This document shows positions 11,908 to 23,929 of a stretch of DNA of 64,000 nucleotides, piece by piece. This stretch comes from Tupaia tana. Taxonomy: Eukaryota > Chordata > Mammalia > Scandentia > Tupaiidae. The stretch is from contig JAKSZU010000163.1 in assembly GCA_026018925.1 (NCBI GenBank), positions 310,001-374,000 on the forward strand. The letters run 5' to 3'. The translations under genes were made by a program, and so were the position numbers. Position 1 is the first letter of the stretch; the number at the start of each line of letters is the position of its first letter. The notes under the pieces are model-generated. The model had not been told where the DNA came from and searched no databases. It worked only from the letters and a program-made list of their open reading frames with translations.

Positions 11908-14727
11908 GGGAACTAGATATTTCAGGGCACAGGCGAAATGAAGATTTTCTACTCATAATTCAGCCTCCAGCAAGCAAAGCTCGTGTGGTAGGGAGCCCCT
12001 CTGGCCTTCTATACCTGTCTCTGTGTCTCTGAGGTCTCTGTCTCTCTCTGCTCCTGTCTCCTCATTTTTTTGTAATTTTTCCTTTTTACGATTTTTTTAA
12101 AGGTAGAATTTCTCTCTGGCTCTCAGCTCCATCTTTTGTTTTTGTTAATAAGCCCTTCTGCTCCTTTCTCCCAGGCAGGAGAGTTGAGCCATTCTCTGAG
12201 AAGATTCCACATGGATACTGGGAACTAGATATTTCAGGGCACAGGCGAAAGGAAGATTTTCTACTCATAATTCTGCCCTCAGCAAGCAAAGCTAGTGTGG
12301 TAGGGAGCCCCTCTGGCCTTCTATCCCTGTCTCTGTGTCTCTGAGGTCTCTGTCTCTCTCTGCTCCTGTCTCCTCATTTTTTTGGTAATTTTTCCTTTTT
12401 TACGATTTTTTTAAAGGTTGAATTTCTCTCTGGCTCTCAGCTCCATCTCTTGTTTTGTTAATAAGCCCTTCTGCTCCTTTCTCCCAGGCAGGAGAGTTGA
12501 GCCATTCTCTGAGAAGATTCCACATGGATACTGGGAACTAGATATTTCAGGGCACAGGCGAAATGAAGATTTTCTACTCATAATTCAGCCTCCAGCAAGC
12601 AAAGCTAGTGTGTTAGGGAGCCCCTCTGGCCTTCTATCCCATTCTCTGTGTCTCTGAGGTCTCTGTATCTCTCTGCTCCTGTCTCCTCCTATTTTTTTGG
12701 TAATTTTTCCTTTTTACGATTTTTTTTAAAGGTAGAATTTCTCTCTGGCTCTCAGCTCCATCTTTTGTTTTGTTAATAAGCCCTTCTGCTCCTTTCTCCC
12801 AGGCAGGAGAGTTGAGCCATTCTCTGAGAAGATTCCACATGGGATACTGGGAACTAGATATTTCAGGGCACAGGCGAAATGAAGATTTTCTACTCATAAT
12901 TCAGCCTCCAGCAAGCAAAGCTAGTGTGGTAGGGAGCCCCTCTGGCCTTCTATCCCTGTCTCTGTGTCTCTGAGGTCTCTGTGTCTCTCTGCTCCTCTCG
13001 TCATATTTTTTTGGTAATTTTTTCTTTTTACGATTTTTTTAAAGGTAGAATTTCTCTCTGGCTCTCAGCTCCATCTCTTGTTTTGTTAATAAGGCCTTCT
13101 GCTCCTTTCTCCCAGGCAGGAGAGTTGAGCCATTCTCTGAGAAGATTCCACATGGATACTGGGAACTAGATATTTCAGGGCACAGGCGAAATGAAGATTT
13201 TCTACTCATAATTCAGCCTCCAGCAAGCAAAGCTAGTGAGGTAGGGAGCCCCTCTGTCCTTCTATCCCTGTCTCTGTGCCTCTGAGGTCTCTGTCTCTCT
13301 CTGCTCCTGTCTCCTCATTTTTTTTTGGTAATTTTTTCCTTTTTACGATTTTTTTAAAGGTAGAATTTCTCTCTCTCTCTCAGCTCCATCTTTTGTTTTG
13401 TTAATAAGCACTTCTTCTCCTTTCTCCCAGGCAGGAGAGTTGAGCCATTCTCTGAGAAGTTTCCACGTGGATACTGGGAACTAGATATTTCAGGGCACAG
13501 GCGAAATAAAGATTTTCTACTCATAACTCAGCCTCCAGCAAGCAAAGCTAGTGTGGTAGGAAGCCCCTCTGGCCTTCTATCCATGTCTCTGTGTCTCTGA
13601 GCTCTCTGTCTCTCTCTGCTCCTGTCTCCTCATTTTTTTTGGTAATTTTTCCTTTTTACGATTTTTTTAAAGGTAGAATTTCTCTCTGGCTCTCAGCTCC
13701 ATCTTTTATTTTGTTAATAACCCCTTCTGCTCCTTTCTCCCCGGCAGGAGAGTTGAGCCATTCTCTGAGAAGATTCCACATGGATACTGGGAACTAGATA
13801 TTTCAGGGCAAAGGAGAAATGAAGATTTTCTACCCATAATTCAACCTCCAGCAAGCAAAGCTAGTGTCGTAGGGAGCACCTCTGGCCTTCTATCCCTGTC
13901 TCTGTGTCTCTGAGGTCTCTGTCTCTCTCTGCTCCTGTCTTCTCCTATTTTTTTGGTAATTTTTCCTTTTTACGATTTTTTTAAAGGTAGAATTTCTCTC
14001 TGGCTCTCAGCTCCATCTTTTGTTTTGTTAATAAGCCCTTCTGCTCCTTTCTCCCAGGCAGGAGAGTTGAGCCATTCTCTGAGAAGATTCCACATGGATA
14101 CTGGGAACTAGATATTTCAGGGCACAGGCGAAATGAAGATTTTCTACTCATAATTAAGCCTCCAGAAAGCAAAGCTAGTGTAGTAGGGAGCCCCTCTGGC
14201 CTTCTATCCCTGTCTCTGTGTCTCTGAGGTCTCTGTCTCTCTCTGCTCCTGTCTCCTCATTTTTTTTGGTAATTTTTCCTTTTTACGATTTTTTTAAAGG
14301 TAGAATTTTTCTCTGGCTCTCAGCTCCATCTTTTGTTTTGTTAATAAGAACTTCTGCTCCTTTCTTCCAGGCAGGAGAGTTGAGCCATTCTCTGAGAAGA
14401 TTCCACATGTATACTGGGAACTAGATATTTCAGTGCACAGGCGAAATAAAGATTTTCTACTCATAATTCAGCCTCCAGCAAGCAAAGCTAGTGTGGTAGG
14501 GAGCCCCTCTGGCCTTCTATCCCTGTCTCTGTGTCTCTGAGGTCTCTGTCTCTCTCTGCTCCTGTCTCCTCAATTTTTTTGGTAATTTTTCCTTTTCACG
14601 GTTTTTTTAAAGTAGAATTTCTCTCTGATTCTCAGCTCCATCTTTTGTTTTGTTAATAAGCCCTTCTGCTCCTTTCTCCCAGGCAGGAGAGTTTAGCCAT
14701 TCTCTGAGAAGATTCCACATGGATACT

Positions 14728-15981
14728 TGGAACTAGATATTTCAGGGCACATGCGAAAGGAAGATTTTGTACTCATAATTCAGCCTCCAGCAAGCAAAGC
14801 TAGTGTGGTAGGGAGCCCCTCTGGCCTTTTATCCCTATCTCTGTGTCTCTGAGGTCTCTGTTTCTCTCTCTTCCTGTCTCCTCAATTTTTTGGTAATTTT
14901 TCCTTTTTACGATTTTTTTAAAGGTAGAATTTCTCTCTGGCTCTCAGCTCCATCTTTTGTTTTGTTAATAAGCCCTTCTGCTCCTTTCTCCCATGCAGGA
15001 GAGTTGAGCCATTCTCTGAGAAGATTCCACATGGATACTGGGAACTAGATATTTCAGGGCACAGGCGAAATGAAGATTTTCTACTCATAATTCAGCCTCC
15101 AGCAAGCAAAGCTAGTGTGGTAGGGAGCCCCTCTGGCCTTCTATCCCTGTCTCTGTGTCTCTGAGGTCTCTGTCTCTCTCTGCTCCTGTCTCCTCATTTT
15201 TTTTTTTGTAATTTTTCCTTTTTACGATTTTTTTAAAGGTAGAATTTCTCTCTGGCTCTCAGCTCCATCTTTTGTTTTGTTAATAAGCTCTTCTGCTCCT
15301 TTCTCCCAGGCAGGAGAGTTGAGCCATTCTCTGAGAAGATTCCACATGGATACTGGGAACTAGATATTTCAGGGCACAGGCGAAATGAAGATTTTCTACT
15401 CATAATTCAGCCTCTGGCAAGCAAAGCTAGTGTGGTAGAGAGCCCCTCTGGCCTTCTATCCCTGTCTCTATGCCTCTGAGGTCTCTGTCTCTCTCTGCTC
15501 CTGTCTCCTCATTTTTTTTTTGGTAATTTTTCCTTTTTACGATTTTTTTAAAGGTAGAATTTCTCTCTGGCTCTCAGCTCCATCTTTTGTTTTGTTAATA
15601 AGCCCTTCTGCTCCTTTCTCCCAGGCAGGACAGTTGAGCCATTCTCTGAGAAGATTCCACATGTATACTGGGAACTAGATATTTCAGGGCACAGGCGAAA
15701 TGAAGATTTTCTTCTCATAATTCAGCCTCCAGCAAGCAAAGCTAGTGTGGTAGGGAGCCCCTCTGGCCTTCTATCCCTGTCTCTGTGTCTCTGAGGTCTC
15801 TGTCTCTCTCTGCTCCTGTCGCCTCAATTTTTTTGGTAATTTTTCCTTTTCACGGTTTTTTTAAAGTAGAATTTCTCTCTGGCTCTCAGCTCCATCTTTT
15901 GTTTTGTTAATAAGCCCTTCTGCTCCTTTCTCCCAGGCAGGAGAGTTGAGCCATTCTCTGAGAAGATTCCACATGGATACT
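14728..15981 (+). repeat. First copy of the 4-monomer duplication inside A2
   Basis: This 1254 bp unit starts at the cttggaac monomer with catgcgaaagg and gattttgtac. It runs through a ccatgcagg monomer, a cctctggcaagc monomer and a gcaggacag monomer. Its last monomer combines gtcgcctcaa and cacgg on the left with atacttggaac on the right, a combination absent from A1 and A3, where gtcgcctcaa leads to actaaattttt. This hybrid marks the duplication junction. Confidence 0.88.
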
Positions 15982-17234
15982 TGGAACTAGATATTTCAGG
16001 GCACATGCGAAAGGAAGATTTTGTACTCATAATTCAGCCTCCAGCAAGCAAAGCTAGTGTGGTAGGGAGCCCCTCTGGCCTTTTATCCCTATCTCTGTGT
16101 CTCTGAGGTCTCTGTTTCTCTCTCCTCCTGTCTCCTCAATTTTTTGGTAATTTTTCCTTTTTACGATTTTTTTAAAGGTAGAATTTCTCTCTGGCTCTCA
16201 GCTCCATCTTTTGTTTTGTTAATAAGCCCTTCTGCTCCTTTCTCCCATGCAGGAGAGTTGAGCCATTCTCTGAGAAGATTCCACATGGATACTGGGAACT
16301 AGATATTTCAGGGCACAGGCGAAATGAAGATTTTCTACTCATAATTCAGCCTCCAGCAAGCAAAGCTAGTGTGGTAGGGAGCCCCTCTGGCCTTCTATCC
16401 CTGTCTCTGTGTCTCTGAGGTCTCTGTCTCTCTCTGCTCCTGTCTCCTCATTTTTTTTTTTGTAATTTTTCCTTTTTACGATTTTTTTAAAGGTAGAATT
16501 TCTCTCTGGCTCTCAGCTCCATCTTTTGTTTTGTTAATAAGCCCTTCTGCTCCTTTCTCCCAGGCAGGAGAGTTGAGCCATTCTCTGAGAAGATTCCACA
16601 TGGATACTGGGAACTAGATATTTCAGGGCACAGGCGAAATGAAGATTTTCTACTCATAATTCAGCCTCTGGCAAGCAAAGCTAGTGTGGTAGAGAGCCCC
16701 TCTGGCCTTCTATCCCTGTCTCTATGCCTCTGAGGTCTCTGTCTCTCTCTGCTCCTGTCTCCTCATTTTTTTTTTGGTAATTTTTCCTTTTTACGATTTT
16801 TTTAAAGGTAGAATTTCTCTCTGGCTCTCAGCTCCACCTTTTTTTTGTTAATAAGCCCTTCTGCTCCTTTCTCCCAGGCAGGACAGTTGAGCCATTCTCT
16901 GAGAAGATTCCACATGTATACTGGGAACTAGATATTTCAGGGCACAGGCGAAATGAAGATTTTCTACTCATAATTCAGCCTCCAGCAAGCAAAGCTAGTG
17001 TGGTAGGGAGCCCCTCTGGCCTTCTATCCCTGTCTCTGTGTCTCTGAGGTCTCTGTCTCTCTCTGCTCCTGTCGCCTCAATTTTTTTGGTAATTTTTCCT
17101 TTTCACGGTTTTTTTAAAGTAGAATTTCTCTCTGGCTCTCAGCTCCATCTTTTGTTTTGTTAATAAGCCCTTCTGCTCCTTTCTCCCAGGCAGGAGAGTT
17201 GAGCCATTCTCTGAGAAGATTCCACATGGATACT
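15982..17234 (+). repeat. Second copy of the 4-monomer duplication inside A2
   Basis: This 1253 bp unit repeats 14728-15981 in order and is nearly identical to it. Visible differences are ctctctcctcctg against ctctctcttcctg, aagcccttctg against aagctcttctg, and ctccaccttttttttg against ctccatcttttgttttg. The last of these is shared with A1 (10871). The unit ends in the ordinary gtcgcctcaa monomer that leads to actaaattttt at 17241, as in A1 and A3. Confidence 0.88.
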
Positions 17235-17861
17235 GGGAACTAAATTTTTCAGGGCACAGGAGAAATGAAGATTTTCTACTCATAATTCAGCCTCCAGCAA
17301 GCAAAGCTAGTGTGGTAGGGAGCTCCTCTGTCCTTCTATCCCTCTCTCGGTGTCTCTGAGGTCTCTGTCTCTCTCTGCTCCTGTCTCCTCATGTTTTTTT
17401 GGTAATTTTTCCTTTTTACGGTTTTTTTAAATGTAGAATTTCTCTCTGGCTCTCAGCTCCATCTTTTGTTTTGTTAATAAGCACTTCTGCTCCTTTCTCC
17501 CAGGCAGGAGAGTTGAGCCATTCTCTGAGAAGATTCCACATGGATACTGGGAACTAGATATTTCAGGGCACAGGCGAAATGAAGATTTTCTACTCATAAT
17601 TCAGCCTCCAGCAAGCAAAGCTAGTGTGTTATGGAGGCCCTCTGGCCTTCTATCCCTGTCTCTGTGTTTCTGAGGTCTCTGTCTCTCTCTGCTCCTGTCT
17701 CTTCATATTTTTTTGGTAATTTTTTCTTTTTACAATTATTTAAAGGTAGAATTTCTCTCTGGCTCTCAGCTCCATCTTTTGTTTTGTTAATAAGCCCTTC
17801 TGCTCCTTTCTCCCAGGCAGGAGAGTTGAGCCATTCTCTGAGAAGATTCCACATGGATACT

Positions 17862-20800
17862 GGGAACTAGATATTTCAGGGCACAGGCGAAATGAAGATT
17901 TTCTACTCATAATTCAGCCTCCAGCAAGCAAAGCTCGTGTGGTAGGGAGCCCCTCTGGCCTTCTATACCTGTCTCTGTGTCTCTGAGGTCTCTGTCTCTC
18001 TCTGCTCCTGTCTCCTCATTTTTTTGTAATTTTTCCTTTTTTACGATTTTTTTAAAGGTAGAATTTCTCTCTGGCTCTCAGCTCCATCTTTTGTTTTGTT
18101 AATAAGCCCTTCTGCTCCTTTCTCCCAGGCAGGAGAGTTGAGCCATTCTCTGAGAAGATTCCACATGGATACTGGGAACTAGATATTTCAGGGCACAGGC
18201 GAAAGGAAGATTTTCTACTCATAATTCTGCCCTCAGCAAGCAAAGCTAGTGTGGTAGGGAGCCCCTCTGGCCTTCTATCCCTGTCTCTGTGTCTCTGAGG
18301 TCTCTGTCTCTCTCTGCTCCTGTCTCCTCATTTTTTTTGGTAATTTTTCCTTTTTACGATTTTTTTAAAGGTTGAATTTCTCTCTGGCTCTCAGCTCCAT
18401 CTCTTGTTTTGTTAATAAGCCCTTCTGCTCCTTTCTCCCAGGCAGGAGAGTTGAGCCATTCTCTGAGAAGATTCCACATGGATACTGGGAACTAGATATT
18501 TCAGGGCACAGGCGAAATGAAGATTTTCTACTCATAATTCAGCCTCCAGCAAGCAAAGCTAGTGTGTTAGGGAGCCCCTCTGGCCTTCTATCCCATTCTC
18601 TGTGTCTCTGAGGTCTCTGTATCTCTCTGCTCCTGTCTCCTCCTATTTTTTTGGTAATTTTTCCTTTTTACGATTTTTTTTAAAGGTAGAATTTCTCTCT
18701 GGCTCTCAGCTCCATCTTTTGTTTTGTTAATAAGCCCTTCTGCTCCTTTCTCCCAGGCAGGAGAGTTGAGCCATTCTCTGAGAAGATTCCACATGGATAC
18801 TGGGAACTAGATATTTCAGGGCACAGGCGAAATGAAGATTTTCTACTCATAATTCAGCCTCCAGCAAGCAAAGCTAGTGTGGTAGGGAGCCCCTCTGGCC
18901 TTCTATCCCTGTCTCTGTGTCTCTGAGGTCTCTGTGTCTCTCTGCTCCTCTCGTCATATTTTTTTGGTAATTTTTTCTTTTTACGATTTTTTTAAAGGTA
19001 GAATTTCTCTCTGGCTCTCAGCTCCATCTCTTGTTTTGTTAATAAGGCCTTCTGCTCCTTTCTCCCAGGCAGGAGAGTTGAGCCATTCTCTGAGAAGATT
19101 CCACATGGATACTGGGAACTAGATATTTCAGGGCACAGGCGAAATGAAGATTTTCTACTCATAATTCAGCCTCCAGCAAGCAAAGCTAGTGAGGTAGGGA
19201 GCCCCTCTGTCCTTCTATCCCTGTCTCTGTGCCTCTGAGGTCTCTGTCTCTCTCTGCTCCTGTCTCCTCATTTTTTTTGGTAATTTTTCCTTTTTACGAT
19301 TTTTTTAAAGGTAGAATTTCTCTCTCTCTCTCAGCTCCATCTTTTGTTTTGTTAATAAGCACTTCTTCTCCTTTCTCCCAGGCAGGAGAGTTGAGCCATT
19401 CTCTGAGAAGTTTCCACGTGGATACTGGGAACTAGATATTTCAGGGCACAGGCGAAATAAAGATTTTCTACTCATAACTCAGCCTCCAGCAAGCAAAGCT
19501 AGTGTGGTAGGAAGCCCCTCTGGCCTTCTATCAATGTCTCTGTGTCTCTGAGCTCTCTGTCTCTCTCTGCTCCTGTCTCCTCATTTTTTTTGGTAATTTT
19601 TCCTTTTTACGATTTTTTTAAAGGTAGAATTTCTCTCTGGCTCTCAGCTCCATCTTTTATTTTGTTAATAACCCCTTCTGCTCCTTTCTCCCCGGCAGGA
19701 GAGTTGAGCCATTCTCTGAGAAGATTCCACATGGATACTGGGAACTAGATATTTCAGGGCAAAGGAGAAATGAAGATTTTCTACCCATAATTCAACCTCC
19801 AGCAAGCAAAGCTAGTGTCGTAGGGAGCACCTCTGGCCTTCTATCCCTGTCTCTGTGTCTCTGAGGTCTCTGTCTCTCTCTGCTCCTGTCTTCTCCTATT
19901 TTTTTGGTAATTTTTCCTTTTTACGATTTTTTTAAAGGTAGAATTTCTCTCTGGCTCTCAGCTCCATCTTTTGTTTTGTTAATAAGCCCTTCTGCTCCTT
20001 TCTCCCAGGCAGGAGAGTTGAGCCATTCTCTGAGAAGATTCCACATGGATACTGGGAACTAGATATTTCAGGGCACAGGCGAAATGAAGATTTTCTACTC
20101 ATAATTAAGCCTCCAGAAAGCAAAGCTAGTGTAGTAGGGAGCCCCTCTGGCCTTCTATCCCTGTCTCTGTGTCTCTGAGGTCTCTGTCTCTCTCTGCTCC
20201 TGTCTCCTCATTTTTTTTGGTAATTTTTCCTTTTTACGATTTTTTTAAATGTAGAATTTTTCTCTGGCTCTCAGCTCCATCTTTTGTTTTGTTAATAAGA
20301 ACTTCTGCTCCTTTCTTCCAGGCAGGAGAGTTGAGCCATTCTCTGAGAAGATTCCACATGTATACTGGGAACTAGATATTTCAGTGCACAGGCGAAATAA
20401 AGATTTTCTACTCATAATTCAGCCTCCAGCAAGCAAAGCTAGTGTGGTAGGGAGCCCCTCTGGCCTTCTATCCCTGTCTCTGTGTCTCTGAGGTCTCTGT
20501 CTCTCTCTGCTCCTGTCTCCTCAATTTTTTTGGTAATTTTTCCTTTTCACGGTTTTTTTAAAGTAGAATTTCTCTCTGATTCTCAGCTCCATCTTTTGTT
20601 TTGTTAATAAGCCCTTCTGCTCCTTTCTCCCAGGCAGGAGAGTTTAGCCATTCTCTGAGAAGATTCCACATGGATACTTGGAACTAGATATTTCAGGGCA
20701 CATGCGAAAGGAAGATTTTGTACTCATAATTCAGCCTCCAGCAAGCAAAGCTAGTGTGGTAGGGAGCCCCTCTGGCCTTTTATCCCTATCTCTGTGTCTC

Positions 20801-22246
20801 TGAGGTCTCTGTTTCTCTCTCTTCCTGTCTCCTCAATTTTTTGGTAATTTTTCCTTTTTACGATTTTTTTAAAGGTAGAATTTCTCTCTGGCTCTCAGCT
20901 CCATCTTTTGTTTTGTTAATAAGCCCTTCTGCTCCTTTCTCCCATGCAGGAGAGTTGAGCCATTCTCTGAGAAGATTCCACATGGATACTGGGAACTAGA
21001 TATTTCAGGGCACAGGCGAAATGAAGATTTTCTACTCATAATTCAGCCTCCAGCAAGCAAAGCTAGTGTGGTAGGGAGCCCCTCTGGCCTTCTATCCCTG
21101 TCTCTGTGTCTCTGAGGTCTCTGTCTCTCTCTGCTCCTGTCTCCTCATTTTTTTTTTTGTAATTTTTCCTTTTTACGATTTTTTTAAAGGTAGAATTTCT
21201 CTCTGGCTCTCAGCTCCATCTTTTGTTTTGTTAATAAGCTCTTCTGCTCCTTTCTCCCAGGCAGGAGAGTTGAGCCATTCTCTGAGAAGATTCCACATGG
21301 ATACTGGGAACTAGATATTTCAGGGCACAGGCGAAATGAAGATTTTCTACTCATAATTCAGCCTCTGGCAAGCAAAGCTAGTGTGGTAGAGAGCCCCTCT
21401 GGCCTTCTATCCCTGTCTCTATGCCTCTGAGGTCTCTGTCTCTCTCTGCTCCTGTCTCCTCATTTTTTTTTTGGTAATTTTTCCTTTTTACGATTTTTTT
21501 AAAGGTAGAATTTCTCTCTGGCTCTCAGCTCCATCTTTTGTTTTGTTAATAAGCCCTTCTGCTCCTTTCTCCCAGGCAGGACAGTTGAGCCATTCTCTGA
21601 GAAGATTCCACATGTATACTGGGAACTAGATATTTCAGGGCACAGGCGAAATGAAGATTTTCTTCTCATAATTCAGCCTCCAGCAAGCAAAGCTAGTGTG
21701 GTAGGGAGCCCCTCTGGCCTTCTATCCCTGTCTCTGTGTCTCTGAGGTCTCTGTCTCTCTCTGCTCCTGTCGCCTCAATTTTTTTGGTAATTTTTCCTTT
21801 TCACGGTTTTTTTAAAGTAGAATTTCTCTCTGGCTCTCAGCTCCATCTTTTGTTTTGTTAATAAGCCCTTCTGCTCCTTTCTCCCAGGCAGGAGAGTTGA
21901 GCCATTCTCTGAGAAGATTCCACATGGATACTGGGAACTAAATTTTTCAGGGCACAGGAGAAATGAAGATTTTCTACTCATAATTCAGCCTCCAGCAAGC
22001 AAAGCTAGTGTGGTAGGGAGCTCCTCTGTCCTTCTATCCCTCTCTCGGTGTCTCTGAGGTCTCTGTCTCTCTCTGCTCCTGTCTCCTCATGTTTTTTTGG
22101 TAATTTTTCCTTTTTACGGTTTTTTTAAATGTAGAATTTCTCTCTGGCTCTCAGCTCCATCTTTTGTTTTGTTAATAAGCACTTCTGCTCCTTTCTCCCA
22201 GGCAGGAGAATTGAGCCATTCTCTGAGAAGATTCCACAAGGATACT
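17862..22246 (+). repeat. Block A3, 14-monomer copy of the A repeat
   Basis: A3 repeats A1's marker order from agctcgtgtgg (17932) to the ctcatgtttt monomer near 22090. It lacks the extra 4-mer of A2 and stops before the ttatggagcc monomer. The last monomer has private changes, gcaggagaattg and ccacaaggatact. Beyond 22247 the next monomers no longer follow the A order, so the tandem series of A copies ends here. Confidence 0.88.
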
Positions 22247-23929
22247 GGGAACTAGATATTTCAGGGCACAGGCGAAATGAAGATTTTCTACTCATAATTC
22301 AGCCTCCAGCAAGCAAAGCTAGTGTGGTAGGGAGCCCCTCTGGCCTTCTATCCCTGTCTCTGTGTCTCTGAGGTCTCTGTCTCTCTCTGCTCCAGTCTCT
22401 TCCTATTTTTTTTGTAATTTTTCCTTTTTACGATTTTTTTAAAGGTAGAATTTCTCTCTGGCTCTCAGCTCCATCTTTTGTTTTGTTAATAAGCCCTTCT
22501 GCTCCTTTCTCCCAGGCAGGAGAGTTGAGCCATTCTCTGAGAAGATTCCACATGGATACTGGGAACTAGATATTTCAGGGCACAGGCGAAATGAAGATTT
22601 TATACTCATAATTCAGCCTCCAACAAGCAAAGCTAGTGTGGTAGGGAGCCCCTCTGGCCTTCTATCCCTGTCTCTGTGTCTCTGCGGTCTCTGTCTCTCT
22701 CTGCTCCTGTCTCCTCAATTTTTTTTGGTAATTTTTCCTTTTTACGTTTTTTTTAAAGGTAGAATTTCTCTCTGGCTCTCAGCTCCATCTTTTATTTTGT
22801 TAATAAGCCCTTCTGCTCCTTTCTCCCAGGCAGGAGAGTTGAGCCATTCTCTGAGAAGATTCCACATGGATACTGGGAACTAGATATTTCAGGGCACAGG
22901 CGAAATGTAGATTTTCTACTCATAATTCAGCCTCCAGAAAGCAAAGCTAGTGTAGTAGGGAGCACCTCTGGCCTTCTATCCCTGTCTCTGTGTCTCTGAG
23001 GTCTCTGTCTCTCTCTGCTCCTGTCTCCTCATTTTTTTGGTAATTTTTCCTTTTTATGATTTTTTAAAGGTAGAATTTTTCTCTGGCTCTCAGCTCCATC
23101 TTTTGTTTTGTTAATAAGAACTTCTGCTCCTTTCTTCCAGGCAGGAGAGTTGAGCCATTCTCTGAGAAGATTCCACATGTATACTGGGAACTAGATATTT
23201 CAGTGCACAGGCGAAATAAAAATTTTCTACTCATAATTCAGCCTCCAGCAAGCAAAGCTAGTATGGTAGGGAGCCCCTCTGGCCTTCTATCCCTGTCTCT
23301 GTGTCTCTGAGGTCTCTGTCTATCTCTGCTCCTGTCTCCTCATTATTTTTTTGGTAATTTTTCATTTTTACGATTTTTTTAAAGGTAGAATTTCTCTCTG
23401 GCTCTCAGCTCCATCTTTTGTTTTGTTAATAAGCCCTTCTGCTCCTTTCTCCCAGGCAGGTGAGTTGGGCCATTCTCTGAGAAGATTCCACATGGATACT
23501 GGGAACTAGATATTTCAGGGCACAGGCGAAATGAAGATTTTCTACTCATAATTCAGCCTCCAGCAAGCAAAGCTAGTGTGGTAGGGAGCCCCTCAGGCCT
23601 TCTATCCCTGTCTCTGTGTCTCTGAGGTCTCTGTCTCTCTCTGCTCCCGTCTCCTCCTATTTTTTTGGTAATTTTTCCTTTTTACGATTTTTTTAAAGGT
23701 AGAATTTCTCTCTGGCTCTCAGCTCCATCTTTTGTTTTGTTAATAAGTCCTTCTGCTCCTTTCTCCCAGGCAGTAGAGTTGAGCCCTTCTCTGAGAAGAT
23801 TCCACATGGATACTGGGAACTAGATATTTCAGGGCACAGGCGAAATGAAGATTTTCTACTCATAATTCATCCTCCAGAAAGCAAATCTAGTGTAGTAGGG
23901 AGCCCCTATTGCCTTCTATCCCTGTCTCT
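22247..23929 (+). repeat. About five mixed monomers between blocks A and B
   Basis: These monomers join A to B. One has ctccagtctcttcc with tttttttgtaat, which resembles 45247 and 50254 in block C. One near 22920 has cagaaagc, gtagtaggg, aagaacttctg and catgtatact, like the cagaaagc monomer of block A, followed by cagtgcac with cgaaataaa. The last, at 23815, begins the tcatcctccagaaagc variant seen in B. No gene is visible. Confidence 0.8.

Larger units (their letters stand above)
11908..17861 (+). repeat. Block A2, 19-monomer variant of the A repeat (5954 bp)
   Basis: A2 starts 4697 bp after A1 and follows the same marker order. It is longer by four monomers because its interior 4-mer (14728-15981) is repeated at 15982-17234. 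Outside that insertion, A1 and A2 align unit for unit. The final monomer keeps ttatgga with tacaattatttaaagg, matching A1's last monomer except that A1 has tacgatt. The next copy, A3, begins at agctcgtgtgg (17932). Confidence 0.9.

Noticed and set aside
11676..12032. Longest open frame in the window (118 codons, + strand).
   Set aside because: It arises only because an A replaces a T in the final tract and a T is gained in ttttctctctgg, which joins frames across a monomer. The equivalent monomer in A2 (17631) gives a shorter frame.
22247..23929. Possible transposon or unique sequence between blocks A and B.
   Set aside because: All landmarks of the monomer are present in register; only the order of variants changes.
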